Source: Cytophagales bacterium (GTDB lineage: Bacteria > Bacteroidota > Bacteroidia > Cytophagales > Cyclobacteriaceae). Taken from it: 14,028 nucleotides of DNA. Shown piece after piece: positions 1 through 7,734 of this stretch. The stretch lies in contig DNTA01000297.1 in assembly GCA_003500135.1 (NCBI GenBank), forward strand, positions 1 through 14,028, written 5' to 3'. Made by a program: the position numbers and the translations under genes. The notes under the pieces are model-generated. The model was not told the DNA's origin, did not search any database, and was given only the letters and a program-made list of their open reading frames with translations. Every line of letters begins with the position of its first letter. The first letter of the stretch is position 1.

Positions 1-74
1 TACTTTTGGGTTCTTACTCACATATCAACATGTCACAAATAAAGCATTCAACGATCAAAAGATCGTCAAGGCAT
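1..74. other. rRNA operon spacer upstream of 5S
   Basis: This stretch lies directly 5' of the 5S rRNA and is presumably the 23S-5S spacer, although no 23S sequence can be recognised inside the window. It contains a perfect small hairpin at 52-65 (CGATC, AAAA loop, GATCG), which could be a processing or folding element of the rRNA precursor. An open frame from base 6 runs through the 5S gene and is not believed to be coding. Confidence 0.5.
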
Positions 75-186
75 TATGGTGGCTTTAGCGAGGGTGTTCC
101 ACCTCTTCCCTTTCCGAACAGAGAAGTTAAGCCCCTCAGCGCTGATGGTACTATCGTAACAGATGGGAGAGTAAGTCGTTGCCAAT
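75..186 (+). rRNA. rrf: 5S ribosomal RNA
   Basis: This is the 5S rRNA of the large ribosomal subunit. The conserved core is plain: GCGAGGGTGTTCCACCTCTT near 88-107, CCGAACAGAGAAGTTAAGCC at 115-134, then CAGCGCTGATGGTACT and GGGAGAGTA. This matches the Bacteroidota 5S pattern. Helix I forms between TGGTGGC (77-83) and GTTGCCA (178-184), with G-U pairs, and sets the approximate ends at about 110 nt. An intrinsic terminator follows 11 nt downstream, so this is the last gene of an rRNA operon. The exact mature ends are uncertain by a few bases. Confidence 0.95.
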
Positions 187-197
187 TTATCATTTAG

Positions 198-227
198 GCC
201 TCAACCTAATACGTTGAGGCTTTTTTT
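198..227 (+). terminator. Rho-independent terminator after 5S rRNA
   Basis: An 8-bp perfect stem, GCCTCAAC (198-205) with GTTGAGGC (213-220), encloses a 7-nt loop and is followed directly by seven T residues (221-227). It ends the rRNA operon. The A/T-rich but T-poor flank on the other side makes it a weak candidate for stopping the leftward transcript that arrives from the M16 gene. Bases 228-284 hold nothing else that I recognise. Confidence 0.92.
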
Positions 228-284
228 ATTCCCCGATTTTTAGGACAGGATAGAAATACTTGTATAAATTATTACCAACTAAAG

Positions 285-1565
285 TTATATACCTGCACTC
301 ACATAAATCATATCGTCCGTATCAAGGTAGGTTTGGGCCACTTCCATAATTTTTTCCGGCGTAACTTTATCTAACTCATCAAAAAAATTGTCGTAATACT
401 CATAATTCAGATCGAATAACAATATATTTTTGATTTTTTCGCTAATAGCAAATGAAGTACTCAATCCGGAGAGGTAATGCCCTTTGATGTAATTAATCAC
501 CCTGTCTAACTCAATTGAGCCGACCGCTTCATTCTGTAGCTTTTTAATTTCTTTGTTAATTTCATCAATTGTCGCTTCTCTGTATTCCTTGATGATGTCT
601 GACCCGATGGTAAAAAGTGAAGCATGCTTAAAATGGTGCAGACTGCTGTGTATGCCATAAGTATAGCCCTTTTCCTCTCTTACATTTTGCATTAGCCTGG
701 AACCGAAATAGCCACCCAAAATTTCATTGCAGACATACAAAGGAATGTAGTCGGGATGAAGGCGGCCAATGATAGGTTTCCCTATTCTCAATGAGCTCTG
801 TAAGGCATCAGGTTTGGCAATTTCTATATTTTTACTGGCAAAAGGTTGAATATTAAATGTTGAAGAGTTGAAATCAGATGGGCTAAATAAATTTTTGAAT
901 TCGTCAAAATACTGTTCAAGGTTATGCCAAACCCCAGCTTTTATGGGGCCTGTGACCAAAATAAAGAAGCCATTTTGAAAATGGTCTTTATGATATTGTT
1001 CCAACGAATTGGAATGAGCAACCTTTTTTAGGTCTTCTTCATCAGCGAAACGACCGTATGGATGATTAATGCCAAATACATTTTCCTTAAACGCCTTAGA
1101 TGCCAGATAATTCGTTTTTTCCTGGTTGATCCTCAAATGATTCAGGTAGATTTCAAGTAGTATGTCCAATTCCTTCTGTGGAAATACGGGCTCTTGTAGT
1201 ATTTCTATTAAAAGTGGCGTAATCTGTTCAAGATATCGGCTTAAAGTGTAAACTGTAAAACGGGTATAGTCATTTCCCGGGTTGATCTCCGTATAAGCGC
1301 CATAAAAGTCGAGGGTTTCGGAAATTTGATGTGCCGTATAAGATTTGGTTCCCTCAGTCAGCATTTTTGCAGTAAGATAATTAATGCCCTTATTAGGCTC
1401 CGTACTTTTTCCAAAAGGAAAAATAAAATCAATTTTTAAGAGCGGTTGCTTTCCAAGGTCTAAATAATGTACAGGTACTCCACCCCTTAAAACATGTTTT
1501 TTTGCATGAGGTAAAACAAATGGAGCAGGTGGTGTAAAAGCAGGTGGCTTTAATCGGTCTATCAT
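285..1565 (-). CDS. M16 (pitrilysin/insulinase) family protein, zinc site lost
   Basis: This 426-residue protein has the size and two-domain layout of M16B peptidase homologues. The N-terminal half carries the landmark GINYLTAKMLTEGT (60-73), where active members read G-x-x-H-x-x-E-H-M-L-x-x-G-T. The zinc motif HxxEH is replaced by Y63-L-T-A66-K67, so zinc-dependent proteolysis is not expected. The C-terminal domain keeps the substrate-gripping R/Y region, R296-EEKG-Y301-TYG. There is no signal peptide, so it is probably cytoplasmic. Many M16 proteins work as an active/inactive pair, but no active partner lies in this window. Its ATG shares one base with the porV stop codon (TAATG), which implies translational coupling. 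It is the last gene of the leftward block, facing the 5S terminator. The family call is firm; the function is unknown. Confidence 0.88.
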   Translation of the reverse strand: MIDRLKPPAFTPPAPFVLPHAKKHVLRGGVPVHYLDLGKQPLLKIDFIFPFGKSTEPNKGINYLTAKMLTEGTKSYTAHQISETLDFYGAYTEINPGNDYTRFTVYTLSRYLEQITPLLIEILQEPVFPQKELDILLEIYLNHLRINQEKTNYLASKAFKENVFGINHPYGRFADEEDLKKVAHSNSLEQYHKDHFQNGFFILVTGPIKAGVWHNLEQYFDEFKNLFSPSDFNSSTFNIQPFASKNIEIAKPDALQSSLRIGKPIIGRLHPDYIPLYVCNEILGGYFGSRLMQNVREEKGYTYGIHSSLHHFKHASLFTIGSDIIKEYREATIDEINKEIKKLQNEAVGSIELDRVINYIKGHYLSGLSTSFAISEKIKNILLFDLNYEYYDNFFDELDKVTPEKIMEVAQTYLDTDDMIYVSAGI

Positions 1566-2788
1566 TAATTAATATCCCTTATTGATTCTGCGGGCTGTTG
1601 CTGACCGAAATTTACGAGTAATGTAAAACGTAAGGTTTCAGCTAACGGATGGTTTTGTTGTTGGGGCACTAAATAGGCAAAGTCTATCCCAAAAATATTG
1701 TATCGCAAACCAACACCCATGGTCAAATACTTTCGGTTCCCTTTATTTTGATGTTCATAGAAATACCCTACACGGGCGGCAAACAGTTCATTATACCAAT
1801 ATTCCACACCCCCGCCAATCATTACCTCCTGCAACTCTTCCTGGAATCCACCCGGAGCATCGGAAAATGATCCAAACATTCCAGATAGCAGATTTCGATT
1901 GGGATCTTTACCTCTTCGAATAACCGGGTTTCCATCAGGGCCGGTAACAATTGTGCCTGTTTCATCAACTTCATATACAGGTGGCGTTGGAACCATTAAT
2001 TTGTTAAAATCAAGTGAGATTGTTATTGAATTGTATGGGTCCAAATCCATTTTCAAACTGGACCCAAGCCTCAAATTTGTGGGTACGAACAATAGATTAT
2101 CATCATTGGAGTAGGTCATTTTTGAGCCAATATTGGTAATAGAAGCCCCTAAAGCCAAATTGGAATTCGTACCTCCAAGCATCAGGTCTTTATTCCAGTA
2201 CCACCCCAGATCAGCAGCAACGCTAATTGCGGCCTGGCTTCCTTCGCTATTCGGAATAAAGGCATTACCGACGAGGTTGGAGTAAATGAATTTCATGGTC
2301 AGACCGATACTCATATTATCACTTAATAACCTGGCATAGGAACCTTCAAATGAAAATTCGTAAGGATTAAACTGCTGCAAATCGTTGCCCTGATCATCTG
2401 TAAACTGGATGCTTCCCATATCGAAATACCGCAGTGCACCACCAACAGCCTGTTCATTATTTATTTTATAAAATCCTGATAAATACGTGATACTCATATC
2501 ACTGATCAGCTTGGAGAGCCAGGGCGTGTACGATAGTGAAACTCCACTTCTCTTCTCGATCATGGCTAGTTTTGATACATTCCAGTGAACGGAATTGGCA
2601 TCAGGTGAAGTGGCCACGCCTACATCGCCCATAGCGCCGGCACGGGCATCGGGAGCCACAACCATAAAAGGTACCGCCGTAGTAATAACCCTGCGAGAAC
2701 TATCTTGTCCCGATAATCCACCCTGTGCCCAGGAATTTATTGCATACAGCGAAAAAATAATCAGCGTAACGATTTTATGAAAACTCAT
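1565..2788 (-). CDS. porV: T9SS outer-membrane protein PorV (LptO)
   Basis: PorV is an outer-membrane barrel of the FadL-like fold. In the type IX secretion system it collects CTD-bearing cargo leaving the translocon and delivers it to the PorU sortase. The 407-residue length fits the family. A signal peptide is seen at 1-21 (hydrophobic core LIIFSLY, cleavage after SWA). The mature N-terminus has the PorV hallmark around 35-75: TAVPFMVVAPDARAGAMGD, followed by ATSPDANSVHWN. A characteristic periplasmic or loop segment near 260-320 runs PTPPVYE..., GKDPNRN and FSDAPGGFQEELQEV. The C-terminal part is amphipathic beta strand. It starts 28 nt after porU and overlaps the M16 gene by one base. The porU-porV neighbourhood supports PorV rather than a PorQ or PorP homologue. 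Confidence 0.95.
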   Translation of the reverse strand: MSFHKIVTLIIFSLYAINSWAQGGLSGQDSSRRVITTAVPFMVVAPDARAGAMGDVGVATSPDANSVHWNVSKLAMIEKRSGVSLSYTPWLSKLISDMSITYLSGFYKINNEQAVGGALRYFDMGSIQFTDDQGNDLQQFNPYEFSFEGSYARLLSDNMSIGLTMKFIYSNLVGNAFIPNSEGSQAAISVAADLGWYWNKDLMLGGTNSNLALGASITNIGSKMTYSNDDNLLFVPTNLRLGSSLKMDLDPYNSITISLDFNKLMVPTPPVYEVDETGTIVTGPDGNPVIRRGKDPNRNLLSGMFGSFSDAPGGFQEELQEVMIGGGVEYWYNELFAARVGYFYEHQNKGNRKYLTMGVGLRYNIFGIDFAYLVPQQQNHPLAETLRFTLLVNFGQQQPAESIRDIN

Positions 2789-2816
2789 GAAATATAGATT
2801 TAAGCCATAAAGATAA

Positions 2817-5800
2817 CTAATTCATTAGAATAAGCTTACCACTTAATGTCATTTTTGATTGGCTATTGCCTGTTGATATGTTAGCGCGATAAAGGTACGT
2901 GCCATGGCTCACGCGGGCGCCTGATAGGTTTCTTCCATCCCATTCAAATAGAATTTGCTGGTAAGCGCTTCTTTCTATTTCACCATTCACTTTCCTGATC
3001 AACTGACCTGTTTGGTCGATTATTTCAATAGTGTAGTTTAATGGCTCCCCTGCTCGGTTATGCTCCATGATAATCGAAGTAGACGAAGTAAATGGGTTGG
3101 GATAACCATTGATTTTTTTCACAAATATTGAGCCATTTCCCACGACCTCAAAATTTATCCTGGCTTCAGCGCTATTGTTGTACACATCGTATGCGACCAG
3201 TCGTATTTCGTGTATTCCCTCGGTAAGGTTTTCAATAGGAAAGTTAAGCCACCCGCTTCGATAATCATCAACCGATGCATTGTAGTATTTGCTTACTTCC
3301 CACTCTATAGAATCATCTAAAATCGCAGTTACAGCCTGACCAAAACCTTCCCTTGATAAATTGATTCCATTTATATCGGATATTTTGGCAATCAGGGTCG
3401 CGTTATTTGCGGTGAAACCACCTGAAATGAAAGTAGTATCATTCATAAAAAGCTCAATTTCAGGCCCTTCATTTTCACCTTCAGCGCTCGTGGCACCCGC
3501 ACCAATTTTCAGGCTCATATCGGCCCCGCCTACTTCCAGTTGATTGGATGGATCATACCCATACATGACAATTTTTATCGGTGAGGTTTGGTAATTGATG
3601 TTTTTGGGCATTACGAATTGAATGTCAAACTCACCATTTGTTACGGAAACTACACCCTGGAATAAAATATTGTCTCTCTGATAATAGGTGGCAGGATTGG
3701 ATTGGTCTTCATCACCTAAAGTACGGTATTCCATAGGTTGCCCCAAAACTGTAACTTTAATGGTTGAGCTGAATACCGTATTGGAAGAGCCATCAGGGTT
3801 TTGAACACTGCCCTTCAAATTTACCTTTTCAAGCGCGCGCAAGGTATCGCCAGGAGAATGGTACCCAGTTTCACTTTTAATAACGGCTTCAAGGTCAGGT
3901 GAAGAGAGTTTCATTGATGGATCTCCCAGGAATGAGAAGTTACGATTGCGTACATTTTGTACACTTTCGTTTTTGGTATTTTTAAAAATAGCGCCCATAT
4001 CGAGGTATTGCCCATTTGCCCGGGTAAAAAGATGGCGATAAAGAGCGCTGTTAAGTTTGAAATTGGTGTTTTGAAAAACTAAACGACTAGAGGTAATGAT
4101 ACCAATGGCCCCACCATTTTCATTATTGATCAAATACTCCGCACCGGAAATAAGGTTTGGATCGTCGTGTCTGCCAAATTCACATGTAGCCGTAACAAAA
4201 AGTGGCAGGTAATCGATATTAGTTAATTTTTCAATGGCGCTGATGTCCAGAATTGTTTCCTCTGCAAGCCTGGTTTCTGATCCATGTCCGGAATAATTGA
4301 CGACAAGTGAGCCATTGTCAATTGCATCTATTAAAGCTTTTTTCGCTTCTTCGGCCCTCTGGCCATTTGGCAAATTCTCCTGCGGATATGCATCGATATA
4401 TATTTTTTCTGGTAATATTTCAGCAGCTGCGGTATCAACATAATCTGCCAGGTTGTTAGCATCTCTCATATGACTGTTTCCATCCCCATCATCTGCAACA
4501 AATACTGATCGTTTTTTCCAAAAACCGGAGGTGGCCGGTTCCAGGTCATACCTGATCAATTTGTTTACCACGGAGTTGGCTTCTTCCGAACTTTTTACAG
4601 GGAGTCGCCCAATGCCGATGTCCATATCGTGGTCATCCACACCATTTTCTGCCCAGAAGCCCTCACCTTCATCCATGAATGTATAAAAATCGTCCGAGCA
4701 ATAGCTGTCCAAAGGGTCGACTGAATTTCTAGATGCGTATAGAGGGACGAGGTTATTATTGTTGGGAACCAGGTTTTTATAATCATAAGTACCTTTACCA
4801 AAAAGGAGCACATTTTTAAGAATGTTTTCACCCTTCAAATATATGTGACGAATAAAATCACGAATGGCTGTTACGTCCTGCGCACCGGAGGCAAACTCAT
4901 TATAAATCTGATGTGTGGTAACCACATGAACAGATATGCCATTATTTTGTATTCTGTGATTGGCAAGCCTTTTAGCCTCGGACAACAGAGAAGGAGGCGT
5001 AATTATTAACAACTCTGCTGGCGGCAATCCATATAAGTCCTGGTTGGCAATCGCTCTGGCAGAAAACGGGATGTTTAAATTCTCTGGATCAAAAACAACA
5101 TACTCATTTAATGATAGTGTAAGGTCATTGAAAGACAAATTACCATTTTCTGTAACCAGCTCACCCCGAATTGATTTTGGGTTGCTCTCCGTTGTGATAT
5201 CCCATATTTTAAGATTGCTTTCGCCATTTCCGATCTTAAATGTACTCTGCAGATTTTCAGTACTCTTCAAAGATCTGAAGAAAAGAGGATTGTTTTCGAA
5301 TTTTAACTCGGCCATACCGGAAAATATAAAATAGTCCATATATGCCCTTGAAGAAACACCGGAGGCACTATTAAAATATAACCCTAAATCAGGATTACTT
5401 CCAGCGGCAGGTTTGAAGTTGAATAAGCGAAATGCAACGATTCCCTTATCCACATATGGGCTCTCTGATAAAACACTCAAAGCAACATTTCCGATATTAA
5501 CATCGCCCATCCGAATATCCATATCAGCGGGTGCATAGGTTTGACCTAACAGCTGTATGTTAAGAGTTGCTTCTTCATTCAATATATTTGAAATGGGGAT
5601 CTCAAAAGTTTTTGGCCCGCTTTCAATAAATCCTTCGCCAAACCACATTCTGCCGGATTTCAGTATATTGCGGTCGTCCACTTCATGTGCAAAAAGGGCA
5701 TTATAAGAATCGATTTCAGCAAACTCTCCGGTCACGAAAGATTTTTCCTCTACTCTTGCGCCCGAGGTAGCATCAGTACGTAAAAAATAATAGGAAGTAT

Positions 5801-6221
5801 CAGTGTATGGGTGATGTTCATAATCGATGAAGCCATCTTCCTGCAAATCAAGGTGGTGTGGGCCCTGGCCGTAGAAAATGATATAATCATTGTTGTCAAA
5901 ACTTCCATCTTCACCTCCCACGATTTCAATGGCAATGGACTGCAGACCAACGGGCCTTTCAGCACTGTTTGATTGAGGCAATACCCTTCCTCCGTTTCCA
6001 TACAAAGCAATTGAATTAGGATTCAGGCCAGAAGCAGAAATACCCCAATTGTTTAATGTATTGAAATCGATCTTATAAATACCTTTTTCGGTAATCGCGA
6101 TTTTATACCAGGCGCCTTCTGCAAGTGCAGAAGTTTCGCCTGGTTGAGCAGAGGCATAGCTCAATATAAAAACGCTAACGAATCCTGAAAAAAGGCTTGC
6201 CCATATGTTTATTCGTCCCAA
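2817..6221 (-). CDS. porU: T9SS C-terminal signal peptidase/sortase PorU
   Basis: PorU is a gingipain-like (C25) cysteine protease on the cell surface. It removes the CTD of T9SS cargo and links the protein to A-LPS, acting with PorV. The 1134-residue protein has a signal peptide (1-25, ending SYASA), an N-terminal beta region (~35-390), a C25 caspase-like domain (~400-775), Ig-like beta domains, and its own T9SS-type CTD (~1036-1134; begins KINGYPNPFT, ends GKLILMN). The catalytic pair is visible: H646 in NYSGHGSE and C680 in VTATCEFG, close to the known positions in Porphyromonas gingivalis PorU. The start must be TTG at 6221: a stop codon lies five codons upstream in frame, and the first internal Met is far beyond the signal peptide. 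A consensus-like promoter lies 28 nt upstream. porV follows after 28 nt. Confidence 0.95.
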   Translation of the reverse strand: MGRINIWASLFSGFVSVFILSYASAQPGETSALAEGAWYKIAITEKGIYKIDFNTLNNWGISASGLNPNSIALYGNGGRVLPQSNSAERPVGLQSIAIEIVGGEDGSFDNNDYIIFYGQGPHHLDLQEDGFIDYEHHPYTDTSYYFLRTDATSGARVEEKSFVTGEFAEIDSYNALFAHEVDDRNILKSGRMWFGEGFIESGPKTFEIPISNILNEEATLNIQLLGQTYAPADMDIRMGDVNIGNVALSVLSESPYVDKGIVAFRLFNFKPAAGSNPDLGLYFNSASGVSSRAYMDYFIFSGMAELKFENNPLFFRSLKSTENLQSTFKIGNGESNLKIWDITTESNPKSIRGELVTENGNLSFNDLTLSLNEYVVFDPENLNIPFSARAIANQDLYGLPPAELLIITPPSLLSEAKRLANHRIQNNGISVHVVTTHQIYNEFASGAQDVTAIRDFIRHIYLKGENILKNVLLFGKGTYDYKNLVPNNNNLVPLYASRNSVDPLDSYCSDDFYTFMDEGEGFWAENGVDDHDMDIGIGRLPVKSSEEANSVVNKLIRYDLEPATSGFWKKRSVFVADDGDGNSHMRDANNLADYVDTAAAEILPEKIYIDAYPQENLPNGQRAEEAKKALIDAIDNGSLVVNYSGHGSETRLAEETILDISAIEKLTNIDYLPLFVTATCEFGRHDDPNLISGAEYLINNENGGAIGIITSSRLVFQNTNFKLNSALYRHLFTRANGQYLDMGAIFKNTKNESVQNVRNRNFSFLGDPSMKLSSPDLEAVIKSETGYHSPGDTLRALEKVNLKGSVQNPDGSSNTVFSSTIKVTVLGQPMEYRTLGDEDQSNPATYYQRDNILFQGVVSVTNGEFDIQFVMPKNINYQTSPIKIVMYGYDPSNQLEVGGADMSLKIGAGATSAEGENEGPEIELFMNDTTFISGGFTANNATLIAKISDINGINLSREGFGQAVTAILDDSIEWEVSKYYNASVDDYRSGWLNFPIENLTEGIHEIRLVAYDVYNNSAEARINFEVVGNGSIFVKKINGYPNPFTSSTSIIMEHNRAGEPLNYTIEIIDQTGQLIRKVNGEIERSAYQQILFEWDGRNLSGARVSHGTYLYRANISTGNSQSKMTLSGKLILMN

Positions 6222-6248
6222 ATATTTTCTCTTTTAAACAAAGAAAAA

Positions 6249-6275
6249 CAAAAATAAGGCTCCAGGTTGTCGCAA
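6249..6275 (-). promoter_or_regulatory. Bacteroidota-type promoter for porU-porV-M16
   Basis: On the minus strand, TATTTTTG (6256-6249) matches the Bacteroidota -7 consensus TAnnTTTG exactly. A TTG at 6275-6273 stands in the -33 position with a 16-nt gap, slightly short of the usual 17-23. It lies in the 62-nt gap between pssA and porU and would give a leader of about 20 nt before the TTG start codon. If real, the T9SS genes can be transcribed independently of the MBL-pssA pair. This was found by eye, with no expression data. Confidence 0.42.
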
Positions 6276-6283
6276 TGATGATA

Positions 6284-6979
6284 TTAAACGGATTTTTCCA
6301 GGTAGTTGTTAGACATTGACAAAATTACGTAAAAAATGATTATCAATGGAAGCGCCGCAAGTTTTAACCAAATAATTAATAAAACTGAGGCCATAATCAA
6401 CAAATACCGCATCATATTTCTATTCCACTGAAACCCCTTAAACTTAAGAGCCAGTAGTTTTATGTCAGCGACCATTAACGCACTTAGTAGAATAGTAATC
6501 ATGGCTAAAGCCCAGAAATTGGTCAATATTTCACCGGTTTGTGCCGGGTTTTCTTTTAGAATATATGGAAATGCACTGATAAATAAGGCCATGGCAGGAG
6601 TAGGCAATCCATAAAAAACATCGGATTGCCTTTCGTCAATGTTAAATTTGGCCAATCTTAATGCTGAAAATACCGCAAGCAGGAAAGCGAAATAAGACAA
6701 ATACTCTTCCGGCGCTACCCCGAGCATAAAATGGTACATTATAATGGCCGGCAAAAGACTAAAAGTTATCATATCTGCCAGTGAATCGAGCTGTTGGCCT
6801 ATGGCAGACGATACTTTTAACATTCGTGCAACAAATCCATCCAAAAAATCAAATACTCCACCTATCCAGATGAACATCACGGCTATGTTGAGATCTCCAC
6901 TGAAGGCAAATGTAATACCGATACAACCCGATAAAAGATTGAAACAGGTCAGTGCATTGGGCATATGTTTTTTGATCAT
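6284..6979 (-). CDS. pssA: CDP-diacylglycerol--serine O-phosphatidyltransferase
   Basis: This integral membrane enzyme condenses CDP-diacylglycerol with L-serine to give phosphatidylserine and CMP, the precursor of phosphatidylethanolamine. The CDP-alcohol phosphotransferase signature D-x2-D-G-x2-A-R-x8-G-x3-D-x3-D is complete: D44, D47, G48, A51, R52, G61, D65 and D69. The N-terminus MPNALTCFNLLSGCIG (6-21) is typical of the small PssA type, which separates it from PgsA. At 231 residues with about six to eight hydrophobic segments, it is the expected size. It begins 6 nt after the stop of the metallo-hydrolase gene, so the two are very likely cotranscribed. No good Shine-Dalgarno is seen, as is common in this phylum. 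The phosphatidylserine decarboxylase gene is not in the window. Confidence 0.92.
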   Translation of the reverse strand: MIKKHMPNALTCFNLLSGCIGITFAFSGDLNIAVMFIWIGGVFDFLDGFVARMLKVSSAIGQQLDSLADMITFSLLPAIIMYHFMLGVAPEEYLSYFAFLLAVFSALRLAKFNIDERQSDVFYGLPTPAMALFISAFPYILKENPAQTGEILTNFWALAMITILLSALMVADIKLLALKFKGFQWNRNMMRYLLIMASVLLIIWLKLAALPLIIIFYVILSMSNNYLEKSV

Positions 6980-6985
6980 AATTGA

Positions 6986-7633
6986 TCAGGCATTTAGTCC
7001 GACAAATGGATTGTTGATTTTTTCGAAGCCAATATTGGTAGCAGGGCCATGTCCGGTATACACCCGGAAATCATCATCCAAGTTAAATATTTTTACCCGA
7101 ATGCTTTTGATTAGCGTGGCATGGTCACCGCCCGGCAGATCAGTTCGGCCAATGCTTCCGTAAAATAATACGTCGCCTCCAATAATGTATTTATCTTTTT
7201 TATTGACTAGGCAAATATGCCCGGGGGCATGTCCAGGCGCAAAAATCACTTCAAGTGCTGAATTTCCGAAACTTACGGTATCCCCTTCTTTCAAATAGTT
7301 ATCCGCTCTGCTGGAATCAAATTGTGGAAAACCATATACCTGTGCATAAGTCCCGACTGATCTTAAAGTTGATTCATCTTCTTTATGTATATATAGGCCA
7401 ACTCCAAATTTTTCTTTTACGAAAACATTTCCCAATACATGATCAATATGGCAATGTGTATTGATCAGGTATTTAATTGAAATTTTATTGTCAGCGATAA
7501 ACGATTGTAATTGCTGCTTTTCTTCATTAGTATAGCATCCCGGATCAATGATGATTCCTTCCTTGGTTTCATCATAAATGACAAACGTATTTTCCTGGAA
7601 CGGATTGAATGTGAATTGATGGACTATCGACAT
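6986..7633 (-). CDS. Metallo-beta-lactamase-fold hydrolase (glyoxalase II-like)
   Basis: This cytoplasmic metallo-hydrolase has the glyoxalase II/YcbL type of fold. Counting from the ATG at 7633 (215 residues), the metal-binding motif is H60-C-H62-I-D64-H65, followed by H139 in GHAPGHI, D154 in IGGDVLFYGSIGRTDLPGGD, and H195 in YTGHGP. All the usual dinuclear-site ligands are therefore present. The C-terminal substrate-binding domain of true glyoxalase II is missing, so the substrate is uncertain: a thioester such as S-lactoylglutathione or bacillithiol, or another small ester. A GTG at 7654 would add seven residues (MGNEKAN). I prefer the ATG because the MSIVHQFTFNPFQENTF start aligns with how family members usually begin. 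pssA follows after 6 nt, and the upstream gene is divergent. Confidence 0.85.
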   Translation of the reverse strand: MSIVHQFTFNPFQENTFVIYDETKEGIIIDPGCYTNEEKQQLQSFIADNKISIKYLINTHCHIDHVLGNVFVKEKFGVGLYIHKEDESTLRSVGTYAQVYGFPQFDSSRADNYLKEGDTVSFGNSALEVIFAPGHAPGHICLVNKKDKYIIGGDVLFYGSIGRTDLPGGDHATLIKSIRVKIFNLDDDFRVYTGHGPATNIGFEKINNPFVGLNA

Positions 7634-7734
7634 ATTTGCTTTTTCATTTCCCACGCAAAGAAAGTAATTTCCTTTGTAATCATAAATGCTGATCTGACGT
7701 TAAGTGTAAGGTATTGTTTTAAAAAGGGTAGAAT
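7634..7734. promoter_or_regulatory. Divergent intergenic region
   Basis: About 100 nt separate the leftward MBL gene (ATG at 7633) from the rightward oxidoreductase (GTG at 7735), so promoters for both directions are expected here. I found no exact TAnnTTTG element on either strand. The nearest on the minus strand is TTTCTTTG (7663-7656), with one mismatch. On the plus strand, TATTGTTT (7712-7719) is also imperfect. AAGGG at 7724-7728 is a plausible ribosome-binding site for the GTG start. Confidence 0.3.

Noticed and set aside
6..197. 63-codon open frame on the plus strand
   Set aside because: It runs through the 5S rRNA and up to its terminator; its translation is only the rRNA read as codons.
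4960..5334. 124-codon open frame opposite porU, and similar ones at 3361-3543 and 1899-2114
   Set aside because: They lie antisense inside porU or porV, have no recognisable motifs or start signals, and the sense genes are firmly identified.
6744..7163. 139-codon open frame opposite pssA and the MBL gene
   Set aside because: It is antisense to two genes with complete active-site motifs, and its composition does not look like a real protein.
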